Positions 37,372 through 47,100 of a stretch of 64,000 nt of DNA are shown one piece after another. This DNA comes from Gammaproteobacteria bacterium (GTDB lineage: Bacteria > Pseudomonadota > Gammaproteobacteria > Burkholderiales > Rhodocyclaceae): contig JARFTZ010000057.1 of assembly GCA_029289235.1 (NCBI GenBank), positions 1 through 64,000 of the forward strand, written 5' to 3'. The notes below the pieces were generated by a model. That model saw only the letters and a list, made by a program, of their open reading frames with translations, was not told where the DNA came from and did no database searches. How positions within the stretch are numbered: the first letter of the stretch is position 1; every line of letters begins with the position of its first letter. A program made the translations under genes and the position numbers.

Positions 37372-37964
37372 CCGCTCCCCGCCCTCTCCTCGCCGCTGCG
37401 CTGCTCAGCGTCGCGCTGTTCGGTACCGCCCACGCCGAAAAGGGCGACCGCGACAAGCCGATCAACCTCGAAGCCGACCGGGTGAGCATCGACGACATCA
37501 ACAAGGTGCAGGTCTTCGAAGGCAACGTGGTGATGACGCAGGGAACGATGCAGTTGCGCACCAGCAAGCTGGTCGTCACGCAGGACGCCGACGGCTTCCA
37601 GAAGGGCGTCGCTACCGGCGGCGTCAACGGCCTGGCGCGTTTCCGGCAAAAGCGCGACGGTCGCGACGAGTACATCGAAGGCGAAGCCGAGCGCATCGTG
37701 CACGACTCGCGCAACGAGAAGACGGAGTTTTTTGTGCGCGGCTGGGTCAAGAGCGGCCTCGACGAAGTCAAGGGCCACTACATCTCGTACGACGCGACAA
37801 CCGAGAAATACGTTGTTACCAACGACGGCTCGACGAAATCGGCAACGGGCCAGTCGCAGGCCCGCGTGCGCGCGATCATCCAGCCGCGCGGCAAGGCCGC
37901 GCCGACCGAGGACAAAGCCGCACCGCTGCCGCTCCGCCCCGAGCAGACCGTCACGCCGCGCTGA
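37368..37964 (+). CDS. lptA: LPS transport periplasmic protein LptA
   Basis: 198 residues with a signal peptide (PLLAAALLSVALFGTAHA) and the OstA domain (PINLEADRVSIDDINKVQVFEGNVVM). It forms the periplasmic oligomeric bridge for LPS. In most betaproteobacteria lptB and rpoN follow; here the next gene is convergent and 12 bp away, so the operon ends with lptA. Confidence 0.93.
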   Translation: MTAPRPLLAAALLSVALFGTAHAEKGDRDKPINLEADRVSIDDINKVQVFEGNVVMTQGTMQLRTSKLVVTQDADGFQKGVATGGVNGLARFRQKRDGRDEYIEGEAERIVHDSRNEKTEFFVRGWVKSGLDEVKGHYISYDATTEKYVVTNDGSTKSATGQSQARVRAIIQPRGKAAPTEDKAAPLPLRPEQTVTPR

Positions 37965-37976
37965 CGCGCCCCGGGA

Positions 37977-38747
37977 TCAGATTCGCAGCCCCTGGTCCCG
38001 CCAGGACCAGGCGATCCCGCGCCGCTCGATTTCCTGGCGGATCTCCTCCATCGCCTGATCCACCCTCGCTTCGGCGCCCTCGACGCCGAGTTCGAGATGC
38101 TTGCGCTGCCCGTCCGAACCGACCGACGGCAGGCTGAACAGGCGCAGGTCGGGATACGCGGCGACGATGTGCTCCATCAATCCGAGCAGCGCGCTCTCGT
38201 AGGCGTTGGGGCCAGTCAGCAGAAACGCCTTGTCGATCACCGGGCGCTGGTTGAACAGGTGCGCGTAATAGGTATCGAGCACCCACTCGGCCATTGGATG
38301 CGCCATCTGCGGAAAGCCGGGCAGGAAGTAATGATCGCGCACGGCAAAGCCGGGGATGCGGTTGAACGGGTTCGGCACGATGGCGACGCCACGCGGGAAG
38401 GTCCCAAGCAGCAGGCGCTGGGGCGTGATGTCGTCGGCGAAGCGCGCGCGGATTTCCCGCTCGGCCTCCGGATGCAGGACCAGATCGACACCCAGCGCTT
38501 CCGCCGCCGCCTGCCGCGTGTGGTCGTCGGGCGTGTTGCCGATGCCGCCGAAGCTGAAGACCACGTCGCCAGCGGCGAAGCTGCGCTTCAGGGTTTCGAC
38601 GATGCGCGCTCGCTCATCGCCGAGGTACTCGACCCGTGACAGACGCAACCCGCGCGCCGAAAGCAGAGCGGCAATCTTGGCGAAATGCTGGTCGATGCGC
38701 TTCCCGGAGAGGATTTCGTCACCGATGATGAGGGCTGCAAAATTCAT
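37977..38747 (-). CDS. CinA-like molybdopterin-binding-domain protein
   Basis: 256 residues with the MoCF_biosynth fold: start NFAALIIGDEILSGKRIDQH and the motif FSFGGIGNTPDDHTRQAAAE. The C-terminal nicotinamide-nucleotide amidase domain of full CinA is missing, so it is the short form. Role unclear: possibly nucleotide or cofactor pyrophosphatase. It starts inside the upstream EI24 gene (4-bp overlap), forming a two-gene operon, and its end faces lptA. Confidence 0.87.
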   Translation of the reverse strand: MNFAALIIGDEILSGKRIDQHFAKIAALLSARGLRLSRVEYLGDERARIVETLKRSFAAGDVVFSFGGIGNTPDDHTRQAAAEALGVDLVLHPEAEREIRARFADDITPQRLLLGTFPRGVAIVPNPFNRIPGFAVRDHYFLPGFPQMAHPMAEWVLDTYYAHLFNQRPVIDKAFLLTGPNAYESALLGLMEHIVAAYPDLRLFSLPSVGSDGQRKHLELGVEGAEARVDQAMEEIRQEIERRGIAWSWRDQGLRI

Positions 38748-39475
38748 TTCCGGCTCCCGGGAGATGGAATGCTGACCACCGCGCCTTGCCGCACGCGGCG
38801 CAGGGATTCAAGGCAAAAATGGATATAGGCGAGCGCCGAAAGCGAAGGCGCCAGCAAGCCGAGGAACGGCACGTGCGTCAGCGCGGCCGTGGCAAAGCCG
38901 AGCAACAGCAGGGGCATTGCCTGCCGCTTGCGCAGTTCGCGCCACTCCTCCTCCGTCGCGTGCTCGGCCAGCGAGTCGTAGGCGAAGGTACGTCGGTTGA
39001 GCCAGGCCATCCAGAACAGCGGCAGAAACAGCCCGAGCCCCGGAATCAGCCACAGGGGCAATGTCACCACCCAGCCGACGACGAACAACACCGCCGCCCA
39101 GACGCTGTTCCAGGTCGACGCGACGAAGTTCTCCTTGCCCTGGCGCGCAAGGTCGGGGTAGTCCCGGGCGGCAAGATGAGTGAGCATCAGCGGCAGCACC
39201 AGCACTGCGGTAAGCAGTATCGCCACGAGGTAGCTGGCCGAGAGGATCACCAGCCAGCCGCCCAGCGCCGCCAGCGACTGCGCCAGCCACGACCATCCCC
39301 ACTCGTTGATCCAGCTCATTGGCGGCTGCTCGATGAAAAGGGTGATCAGATAATTGAGAAAGGCAGCCGAGACCCCGATCATGAACAGCACCGCCGCCAG
39401 CGCGGGACCGAGGATATACAGCCACACCTTGCCGCTTCCCAGCGACGCGAGACTGCGCTGCAACGCCAGCATCAT
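38744..39475 (-). CDS. EI24-domain (CysZ-like) membrane protein
   Basis: About 243 residues from the ATG at 39475 (the track starts at 39541; an alternative ATG follows immediately). Membrane segments such as LYILGPALAAVLFMIGVSAAFL, LAALGGWLVILSASYLVAIL and TWNSVWAAVLFVVGWVVTLP fit the EI24/CysZ family. CysZ itself is a sulfate permease, but membership does not prove sulfate transport here. Overlaps the CinA-like gene by 4 bp. Confidence 0.83.
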   Translation of the reverse strand: MMLALQRSLASLGSGKVWLYILGPALAAVLFMIGVSAAFLNYLITLFIEQPPMSWINEWGWSWLAQSLAALGGWLVILSASYLVAILLTAVLVLPLMLTHLAARDYPDLARQGKENFVASTWNSVWAAVLFVVGWVVTLPLWLIPGLGLFLPLFWMAWLNRRTFAYDSLAEHATEEEWRELRKRQAMPLLLLGFATAALTHVPFLGLLAPSLSALAYIHFCLESLRRVRQGAVVSIPSPGSRK

Positions 39476-39610
39476 TCCGGACAATGGATTCTCCCGATAG
39501 TCACCCAAAGCGAGGGTTATAGCGCAAAACGCGCAGTCCAACCACCGCCCTGCAAACTCTCCCCGCCACGCATTAGAATTCGACCTTCACCCAACCTCAC
39601 GGCCGCCGCC

Positions 39611-40141
39611 ATGTCCGCCATCCTCCTGCTCTATTCGACCGTCGACGGCCATACACTGACGATCTGCCAGCATATCCGGCGCATACTCGAAGGCGAGGGC
39701 AACACCGTCTCACTGCGCAAGATCGAGGATGCCGCCGACATCGACCTCGCCCCGTTCGACAAGATCGTCATCGGCGCCAGCATCCGCTACGGCAAGCACA
39801 GGCCCTCCGTGCTCGAGTTCGTCGACAAGCATCGGCCCCACCTCGACGGCAAGCCGAGCGCCTTCTTCACGGTCAATATCGTCGCCCGCAAACCCGAGAA
39901 AAACCGCCCGGAGACCAATCCGTACCTGAAGAAATTCCTCCAGCAAGCGCGCTGGCGGCCGCGGCTGCTCGACGTTTTCGCCGGCCGGCTCGACTACCCG
40001 CGCTACCGCCCCTTCGACCGGTTGATGATCCGCTTCATCATGCTCATCACCAAGGGACCGACCGATCCGGCCACCGTGGTCGAATTCACCGACTGGCAGC
40101 GCGTTGACGCGTTCGCCCGGGCGATCTGCGTCCTGGATTGA
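39611..40141 (+). CDS. hemG: Menaquinone-dependent protoporphyrinogen IX dehydrogenase (HemG)
   Basis: 176 residues with a flavodoxin fold: LLLYSTVDGHTLTICQHIRR is the FMN phosphate-binding loop, and VIGASIRYGKHRPSVLEFV is the second conserved block. The C-terminal IMLITKGPTDPATVVEFTDW fits HemG. It oxidises protoporphyrinogen IX using respiratory quinone. It lies 10 bp before a membrane-protein gene on the same strand. Confidence 0.9.
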   Translation: MSAILLLYSTVDGHTLTICQHIRRILEGEGNTVSLRKIEDAADIDLAPFDKIVIGASIRYGKHRPSVLEFVDKHRPHLDGKPSAFFTVNIVARKPEKNRPETNPYLKKFLQQARWRPRLLDVFAGRLDYPRYRPFDRLMIRFIMLITKGPTDPATVVEFTDWQRVDAFARAICVLD

Positions 40142-40151
40142 GGCGACATCG

Positions 40152-40922
40152 ATGCTTGCCCTCAAACTGCTGCTGGTCCCGAGTTTCCTGATCCTCATCA
40201 CCCTCGCCGGCCGCCGCTGGGGCCCCGGCATCGCGGGGTGGCTGGCGGGGCTGCCCGTGTCCGCCGGACCGATCCTGTTCATCGTGGCGCTTGAGCAAGG
40301 ATCGGTGTTTGCCGCCTCCGCAGCCGCCGCTTCGCTCGCCGCCGTCGCGTCCACCATCGTGTTCTGCGCCGTCTATTCGCACGCCAGCCAGCGCTTCGCC
40401 TGGCCGGGCGCGCTATCGATCACCGCAGCCGTGTGGCTGGGGGCGGTCAGCCTGCTCGCCCGGCTGCCGACTTCGACGCCGCTCTCGCTGGGCCTGGCCG
40501 CGAGCGCGCTGCTCGTCGCGCCGACCCTCTTCCCGGCGCAAAGGGAACTCGTCGCCGCACGCAACATGTCGCTGGCCGAACTGGCCCTGCGTGCCCTGGC
40601 CGGGGCGCTGCTCACCCTGGCCGTCTCGCTCAGCGCCGCGCGCATCGGCAGCGCCTGGAGCGGCCTGCTCACCACCTACCCGGTGCTCGGCTCGGTGCTC
40701 GCCGTCTTCTCGCACCGCAACCACGGGGCGACGTTCGTCAACGTTCTCCTGCGCTCGATGGCCACCGGCATGTACTCGTTCGCCACCTTCTTCCTCACCT
40801 TGGCACTACTGCTCGCCGAATACGGCACGGCAACGGCCTTTTCGGTCGCCGCCGTCGCCTCGCTCGGAGCCCAACTCGCGACACTGAAATTCAAAGATCT
40901 TCGACTGCGGTCACCGGACTGA
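40152..40922 (+). CDS. Hypothetical multi-pass membrane protein
   Basis: 256 residues from the ATG at 40152 (the track start at 40104 is inside hemG). About eight hydrophobic segments (LLLVPSFLILITLAG, LALRALAGALLTLAVSLSA, SFATFFLTLALLLAEYG). It has a conserved-looking GWLAGLPVSAGPI near residue 30 and TTYPVLGSVLAVFSH near 190, repeats reminiscent of small transporters. No family assigned. Likely co-transcribed with hemG; converges on acs. Confidence 0.75.
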   Translation: MLALKLLLVPSFLILITLAGRRWGPGIAGWLAGLPVSAGPILFIVALEQGSVFAASAAAASLAAVASTIVFCAVYSHASQRFAWPGALSITAAVWLGAVSLLARLPTSTPLSLGLAASALLVAPTLFPAQRELVAARNMSLAELALRALAGALLTLAVSLSAARIGSAWSGLLTTYPVLGSVLAVFSHRNHGATFVNVLLRSMATGMYSFATFFLTLALLLAEYGTATAFSVAAVASLGAQLATLKFKDLRLRSPD

Positions 40923-40932
40923 CGCTTCAGGG

Positions 40933-42831
40933 TCACTCATCCAGCGTCGTCGTGTCGCCTTCGTCCTGCCCCAGCGCCCTCGCCTTCAGCACCCGGCGCA
41001 TGATCTTGCCGGAGCGGGTCTTGGGAAGCTTTTCGGTGAAATCGATCCAGTCCGGCTTGGCGATCGGACTGAGGTGGATCGAGACGTGCTTGCGCAGTTC
41101 CTCCGCCAGCGCCGGACTCGGCTCGTGCCCAAGGCGCAGCACGACAAAGGCGTGGATCGCGTTTCCCTTCACCTCGTGCGGCAGACCGATCGCCGCAGCC
41201 TCGGCGACGGCGGGATGCGACACCAGCGCCGACTCGACCTCGGCCGTACCCAGGCGGTGGCCGGAGACCTTGATCACGTCGTCGGTCCGCCCGATGATCC
41301 AGAAGTAGCCATCCTTGTCGCGCCGCGCCGAATCGCCGGCCAGGTATTTCCCCGGATACTTGCTCCAGTAGGTCTTCACGTAGCGCTCGTCGTCCCTGTA
41401 CAGCGTGCGCAGCATCGCCGGCCACGGGTTCTTCAGCACCAGGAAGCCCTCCTCGCCGTCCGCCACCGGCTGGCCGGCCTCGTCGAGAATCTCCGCCTCC
41501 TGCCCGAAGAACGGCTTGCCGCCCGAACCCGGCTTGAGCGGCAGCGACGGTGTCGGGCAGATCTGGAACATGCCGGTCTCGGTCTGCCACCACGTGTCCA
41601 TGATCGGGCACTGCCCCTTGCCGATAACGCGGTGGAACCACTGCCAGGCCTCGGGATTGATCGGTTCGCCGACCGAGCCGAGCAGGCGCAGGCTGGACAG
41701 GTCGTGCCGGTTCGGCCAGGCCTCGCCGAAACGCATCAGCGAACGGATCGCCGTCGGTGCCGTGTAGAAGATGTTGATGCCGTAGTACTCGATCAACTGC
41801 CACCAGCGGTTGGGGTACGGGTAGGTCGGCCCGCCCTCGAACATGAAGGTCGTCGCGCCGGTCAGCAGCGGGCCATAGACGAGGTAGGAATGGCCGGTGA
41901 TCCAGCCCGGATCGGCGGTACACCACCAGCGGTCCTCGTCGCGGATGTCGAAGGTGTACTTCAGGGTCGTGTAGGTGCCGACCATGTAGCCGCCGTGCGT
42001 ATGCAGGATCGCCTTCGGCTTGCCGGTCGAGCCGGAGGTGTAGAGGATGAACAGCGTATCCTCGGCATCCATCGGCTCGGTGGCGCACGGCCCCTTGGCG
42101 ATCGGCAGCGCGGTCAGGTCGTGGTACCAGTGGTCGCGCAGCGGGTCCATCGCCACCTCGTGCCCGGTTCGCCGGACGACAATGACGTTCTCCACCGTCG
42201 GACTGAAGCGCAGCGCCTCGTCGACGATGTCCTTCAGCTTGAAGACACTGCCATTGACCCACGAACCGTCAGCGGTGATGACCAGCTTCGACTCGGAATC
42301 GCCGATGCGGTCCTGCAGCGCGTCGGCCGAGAAGCCGGCAAAGATCACCGAGTGGATGGCGCCGAGCTTGGCACAGGCCAGCATGGCGAAGACCACCTCG
42401 GGAATGCGCGGCAAATAGATCGTCACCCGATCGCCCTTGCCGACCCCCATCGCCTTCAACACGTTGGCCATCTTGGTGACTTCGCGGTTGAGGCTGAAGT
42501 ACGAGAAGGTCTGGTGATCGGTGCCGTTCTCGCCGACCCAGATCAATGCCAGCTTGTTGCGATACGGTCCGGACAGGTGGCGGTCGATGCAGTTGTGGAC
42601 GATGTTGGTGCTCGCCCCGGTGAACCACTTGAAGAACGGTGCGTTCGAGTCGTCGAGAACCTTGTCCCACGGCTTGTACCACTCCAGCTCGGCCGCCCGC
42701 TCGGCCCAGAAGCCGAGCGGATCAGCGGCCGCCGCAGCACGCAGGGCCTCGTGGTCGGGAACATGCGCCGCCGCGGCGGCAACGGGATCGGGATAAAAAA
42801 CCTCGCCTGACAACCTGCTCGACTCGCTCAT
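40933..42831 (-). CDS. acs: Acetyl-CoA synthetase
   Basis: 632 residues of the AMP-forming acyl-CoA synthetase family. P-loop YTSGSTGKPKAILHTHGGY, the acetate-pocket tryptophan motif DTWWQTETGMF, the hinge region, and the acetylatable lysine near the C-terminus (LPKTRSGKIMRRVLKA). Activates acetate with ATP and CoA. A propionate-preferring PrpE-like activity is possible but the overall sequence favours Acs. Confidence 0.92.
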   Translation of the reverse strand: MSESSRLSGEVFYPDPVAAAAAHVPDHEALRAAAAADPLGFWAERAAELEWYKPWDKVLDDSNAPFFKWFTGASTNIVHNCIDRHLSGPYRNKLALIWVGENGTDHQTFSYFSLNREVTKMANVLKAMGVGKGDRVTIYLPRIPEVVFAMLACAKLGAIHSVIFAGFSADALQDRIGDSESKLVITADGSWVNGSVFKLKDIVDEALRFSPTVENVIVVRRTGHEVAMDPLRDHWYHDLTALPIAKGPCATEPMDAEDTLFILYTSGSTGKPKAILHTHGGYMVGTYTTLKYTFDIRDEDRWWCTADPGWITGHSYLVYGPLLTGATTFMFEGGPTYPYPNRWWQLIEYYGINIFYTAPTAIRSLMRFGEAWPNRHDLSSLRLLGSVGEPINPEAWQWFHRVIGKGQCPIMDTWWQTETGMFQICPTPSLPLKPGSGGKPFFGQEAEILDEAGQPVADGEEGFLVLKNPWPAMLRTLYRDDERYVKTYWSKYPGKYLAGDSARRDKDGYFWIIGRTDDVIKVSGHRLGTAEVESALVSHPAVAEAAAIGLPHEVKGNAIHAFVVLRLGHEPSPALAEELRKHVSIHLSPIAKPDWIDFTEKLPKTRSGKIMRRVLKARALGQDEGDTTTLDE

Positions 42832-42928
42832 GACGCCTCCATTCGTTGTTGTAGGTCCGCAACATGAAGTCGGTCTAGACTGAGCGAACGAGCTTTCGTT
42901 CCCGGCGTTGCCTACGCCGCCGATGCCG

Positions 42929-45900
42929 TCAAATGGTCTCCCACATTTTCTGCAGGCGCTTCACCGACACCGGCGCCGGCGTGCGCAATTCCTGCGCGAA
43001 CAGCTGCACGCGCAATTCTTCCAGCATCCAGCGGAACTGCTCGACCTGCGGATTCGCCACGCCCTGCTTCGCCAACAGGATCGCGCGGCGCTCGTAGTTG
43101 GTCCATAACGGCGCGTACTCGGCCATCAGCTGCGCATCGCGCGACGGATTGCTGCGCAGCTTGTCGAGGCGCATCGCCACGGCCTTGAGATAACGCGGAA
43201 AATGCTGCAAGCGCTCGAACGGCGTCTCGGCGATGAAGCGCTTGCCGATCAGGCGGCCGAGCTGCTTCTCGATGTCCTGTACCGCTGCGGCGTGCGCCTT
43301 GAACGCCGGCAATTTCTTCTGCACGGCCTGCCATTCCGTGAGAACCAGCCCGACCAGGCGGCAGATTTCCTGCGCCAGCAGGCCGAGGCGCGGCTTGGCT
43401 TCGGCGCAGCGCTGCTTGAAGCTTGCCGCATCGGTCGGCCACGGCTCGACGAGGCAGGCGCGAGCGAAGGTGAGGTCGAGCAACTGCTTGCGCAGGTCAT
43501 CGAGCGAACCGAGCGCCATGTACTGCATGGCCATCTGCGTCAGCCCCGGCAGGTTCTTCTCGAAATACTTGAGCTGTTCCTTGAACTGCAGCCGGAACAG
43601 GCGCAGCAGTCCGGCTGCATGCACCTCCTGTGCTTCCTCCAGCATATCGAAGACGCAGAGCGACACCGAATCGCCGTCGTCGTGCAGACCGGGATAGCCG
43701 ATCACCCGCTGCCCGCCACCGACATCGACTTCCATCAACTCCGGCAACTCGCCGAAGGACCAGTCTGTCATTCCCGCATACTCGGCCGGCGTTTCGTGCA
43801 GGTCGGAAAACTCCTGCTTCGCCTGCCCGCCCCACTCGCCACGCAACTCGGCAAGGTTCCGGCTCATGCCCAACTGCCGCCCGTGCTCATCGACCAGCTT
43901 GAAGTTGAACGAGAAATGCGCCGGCAGCGCATCCGGGCGGAAGGCATCCGGCGTGATTTCCCAGCCACGCGCGTTGAGGCCGCGCGTCTGCAGGATGTAG
44001 TGGATCAGCGCGGGAATCAGCCCTTTGTCAGAAGGCTGTACAGCAGAAACAAACTCGGCGGCGAACTCCGGCACCGGCACCAGTTTCGAGCGGATTTTCT
44101 GCGGCAGCGTTTTCACCAGCTGCACGACCTTTTCCTTGAGCAGCCCCGGCACCAGCCACTCGCAGCGCGCCACGGGGATCTGGTTGAGCTGCGCCAGCGG
44201 CACGGTGATCGTCACGCCATCCTTCGGCGAGCCCGGCTCGAAGTGGTACGAGAGTTCGAACTCGATACCGCCGAGCTTGAGTTCGTGCGGGAACGCCTCG
44301 GTCGTGACGCCGGCGGCCTCGTGGCGCATCAGGTCTTCGCGCTTGAGGTGCAGCAGTTTCGGCGCTTCGCGCTCGGCTTCCTTGCGCCACTTGTCGAAGT
44401 CGGCGCCGTTGGTGATGTCTTCGGGGATGATCCGGTCGTAGAAGGCGACGATCAGCTCGTCGTCGACCAGCACGTCGGGCCGGCGCGACTTGTGTTCCAG
44501 CGTCTCGATGTCGAGCATCAGCTGGTGGTTGTGGTTGTAGAACGCCCAACGCCGCGCATACTCCTCGGAGATCTCGCCCGCCACCAGGCCTTCGCGGATG
44601 AACAACTCGCGCGCCTCGGCCGGATTCATCGGACCGTAATTCACGCGCTTTTTCGGATTGACGACGATGCCGTACAGCGTCGAGCGCTCGAAGGCGACGG
44701 CCTGCATCGGTTTCTTCTCCCAATGCGGGTCGAAATAGCTCTTCTTGAGCAAATGCCCGCCGACCTTCTCCAGCCACTCGGGCTCGATGCGCGCCACGCA
44801 GCGGGCGAAGAGTTTCGACGTCTCGGTGATCTCGGCGGCGGCGATCCACTTGCCCGCTTTCTTGTTCAACGGAGAGCCGGGATGAATCAGAAACTTGATG
44901 CCGCGCGCGCCAAGGTAATGCCCCGAATCCTCCGACTTGCAGCCAATGTTGCCCAGGAGGCCGGAGAGCAAGGCGCGGTGGATCGCGTCGTAATTGGCCG
45001 GAATCTGGTTCATTCTGCCGCCGGGCCGCCCCAAGGCAGAATCGTCGTTAATTTGCGAGTCTTGCGAGCTTGCAGGCGCCCTTTTCCCCGGGAAGGGGGA
45101 TGGGGGGCTGGCCCCTTTTATCCAGTCGTGCTCGTTGGCGAGACCCAGCAACTGGCTGTGGATGTCGTGCCACTCGCGCATGCGCAGCGCCGAGAGGAAG
45201 TTGGCGTGGCAGGCCTGCACCAGTTTCCGCTGCGATTTCTTGTGCTCCAGCTCGCCTTCGTACCACTGCCAAAGCTTGAGCCAGGAGAGGAATTCCGACT
45301 TCTCGTCGGCGAATTTCTTGTGCGCCGCGTCGGCGGTGCCCTGTTTCTCCTGCGGCCGCTCGCGCGGGTCCTGCACGGTAAGCGCGGCGGCGATGACCAG
45401 CATTTCCTTCAGACAACCCTCGTCGCGGGCGGCAACAATCATGCGCGCGACACGCGGGTCGAGCGGCATCTTCGCCAACTCGTTGCCGATCGGGGTGAGC
45501 GCTCGCTCTTCCGTCACGGCGCCCAGTTCCAGCAACAGCTGATAACCGTCGCTGATCGCCTTGGGCGGCGGCGCCTCGATGAACGGGAATTTTTCCACGT
45601 CGCCGAGGCGCAGCGACTTCATGCGCAGGATGACACCGGCCAGCGACGAACGCAGGATTTCCGGGTCGGCGAAGGGGGGACGCCTGGCGAAATCCTCCTC
45701 GTCGTAAAGACGGATGCAGACGCCCGCCGACACCCGCCCGCAGCGCCCGGCGCGCTGGTTGGCCGAGGCCTGCGCGATCTTCTCGATCTGCAACTGCTCG
45801 ACCTTGTTACGGTACGAATAGCGCTTGACCCGCGCCAGCCCGGTATCGACCACATAACGGATGCCCGGCACGGTCAGCGAGGTTTCGGCGACGTTGGTCG

Positions 45901-46939
45901 CCAGGACAATGCGCCGGCCCTGATGCGGCTTGAAGATGCGCGACTGCTCTTCAGCAGAGAGGCGAGCGAAGAGCGGCAGGATTTCCGTCTGCGCGCCACC
46001 ACGACTGAAGGTATGCTTGCGCAAGGCTTCGGCCGCGTCGCGGATTTCGCGCTCGCCGGGCAGGAAGACGAGAATGTCGCCGGGGCCGATGCGATTGAGT
46101 TCGTCGCAGGCGTCCACGATCGCATCGTACAGATCGCGCTCGTCGTCGTCTTCGGCTTCCTCGGCCTGCACCGGGCGATAGCGGATATCGACCGGGAACA
46201 TCCGGCCGGACACCTCGATCACCGGCGCTGCTTTTCCGTTGACTGCGAAGTGCTGCGAGAAACGTTCCGCATCGATCGTCGCCGAGGTGATGATGACTTT
46301 CAGATCGGGCCGTTTCGGCAGCAACTGCTTGAGATAGCCGAGCAGGAAGTCGATGTTCAGGCTGCGCTCGTGTGCCTCGTCGATGATCAGCGTGTCGTAC
46401 TGCGCGAGTTGCGGGTCGCCCTGCGTCTCGGCGAGCAGGATGCCGTCGGTCATCAGCTTGATGTACGACTGCGGCGAGGTGCGGTCGGTGAAGCGGATCT
46501 TGTAGCCGACATGGCGACCGAGTTCGCTTTCCAGTTCCTGCGCGATACGCGCCGCCGTCGAGCGCGCGGCGATCCGGCGCGGCTGCGTGTGGCCGATCAG
46601 CCCGGTGGTGCCGCGCCCGAGTTCGAGGCAGATCTTCGGCAGTTGCGTCGTCTTTCCCGAACCTGTTTCGCCGCAGACGATCACCACCTGATGTTTGGCG
46701 ATCAACCCGGCGATTTCAGCGCGGCGCTCGTTGACCGGCAACTCTTCAGGAAATTTCGGCTTCGGCAAATTCTCGCGCCGGACAGCAACGATGGCGCGGG
46801 ATTTTTCCAGCAGTCTGTCGTACTCGACCTGCAACGCTTCCTGCCTCGTGCCGTAAAGATGGCGCAGGTTGCGCTTCATCGACGCGAGACGACGGGAGTC
46901 GCTGGCCAGGCAATCAAAAAATTCGGGTATTTTGTTCAA
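42929..46939 (-). CDS. hrpA: ATP-dependent RNA helicase HrpA
   Basis: 1336 residues. DEAH-box helicase core: GETGSGKTTQLPKICLELG (Walker A), IIDEAHERSLNIDFLLGYL (DEAH), QRAGRCGRVSAGVCIRLYDEEDF (motif VI), then the HA2/OB region and the long HrpA C-terminal domain. It is involved in mRNA processing and ribosome rescue. The ORF begins with a TTG at 46939; an in-frame ATG at 46879 is the other candidate start, and neither has a good ribosome-binding site. About 35 residues near 606-645 are low-complexity and absent from typical HrpA (see repeat entry). Confidence 0.95.
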   Translation of the reverse strand: MNKIPEFFDCLASDSRRLASMKRNLRHLYGTRQEALQVEYDRLLEKSRAIVAVRRENLPKPKFPEELPVNERRAEIAGLIAKHQVVIVCGETGSGKTTQLPKICLELGRGTTGLIGHTQPRRIAARSTAARIAQELESELGRHVGYKIRFTDRTSPQSYIKLMTDGILLAETQGDPQLAQYDTLIIDEAHERSLNIDFLLGYLKQLLPKRPDLKVIITSATIDAERFSQHFAVNGKAAPVIEVSGRMFPVDIRYRPVQAEEAEDDDERDLYDAIVDACDELNRIGPGDILVFLPGEREIRDAAEALRKHTFSRGGAQTEILPLFARLSAEEQSRIFKPHQGRRIVLATNVAETSLTVPGIRYVVDTGLARVKRYSYRNKVEQLQIEKIAQASANQRAGRCGRVSAGVCIRLYDEEDFARRPPFADPEILRSSLAGVILRMKSLRLGDVEKFPFIEAPPPKAISDGYQLLLELGAVTEERALTPIGNELAKMPLDPRVARMIVAARDEGCLKEMLVIAAALTVQDPRERPQEKQGTADAAHKKFADEKSEFLSWLKLWQWYEGELEHKKSQRKLVQACHANFLSALRMREWHDIHSQLLGLANEHDWIKGASPPSPFPGKRAPASSQDSQINDDSALGRPGGRMNQIPANYDAIHRALLSGLLGNIGCKSEDSGHYLGARGIKFLIHPGSPLNKKAGKWIAAAEITETSKLFARCVARIEPEWLEKVGGHLLKKSYFDPHWEKKPMQAVAFERSTLYGIVVNPKKRVNYGPMNPAEARELFIREGLVAGEISEEYARRWAFYNHNHQLMLDIETLEHKSRRPDVLVDDELIVAFYDRIIPEDITNGADFDKWRKEAEREAPKLLHLKREDLMRHEAAGVTTEAFPHELKLGGIEFELSYHFEPGSPKDGVTITVPLAQLNQIPVARCEWLVPGLLKEKVVQLVKTLPQKIRSKLVPVPEFAAEFVSAVQPSDKGLIPALIHYILQTRGLNARGWEITPDAFRPDALPAHFSFNFKLVDEHGRQLGMSRNLAELRGEWGGQAKQEFSDLHETPAEYAGMTDWSFGELPELMEVDVGGGQRVIGYPGLHDDGDSVSLCVFDMLEEAQEVHAAGLLRLFRLQFKEQLKYFEKNLPGLTQMAMQYMALGSLDDLRKQLLDLTFARACLVEPWPTDAASFKQRCAEAKPRLGLLAQEICRLVGLVLTEWQAVQKKLPAFKAHAAAVQDIEKQLGRLIGKRFIAETPFERLQHFPRYLKAVAMRLDKLRSNPSRDAQLMAEYAPLWTNYERRAILLAKQGVANPQVEQFRWMLEELRVQLFAQELRTPAPVSVKRLQKMWETI
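45012..45120. repeat. Palindromic insertion inside hrpA (in frame)
   Basis: Within hrpA an odd coding stretch (ASPPSPFPGKRAPASSQ...) coincides with inverted repeats: ATTCTGCC (45012-45019) against GGCAGAAT (45035-45042), and CCCCGGGAAGGGG-type palindromic sequence around 45086-45100. HrpA relatives have ordinary sequence here, so a small palindromic element appears to have entered without breaking the frame. Borders are approximate. Confidence 0.55.
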
Positions 46940-47100
46940 AGGAAAACTGCTTTGATAATTTTCTCAAAGGCGGAATGATACAGGCGTCAAGGCCCTGATA
47001 TCGATCGAAATCCCGATGGCTCGGCCGCGCGGACGGAACAGCGGCGCTCCGGCCATCGCGCCTTTTCCCGGTTACTCTTGCAAGCGAGAAGGAGCAGAAA

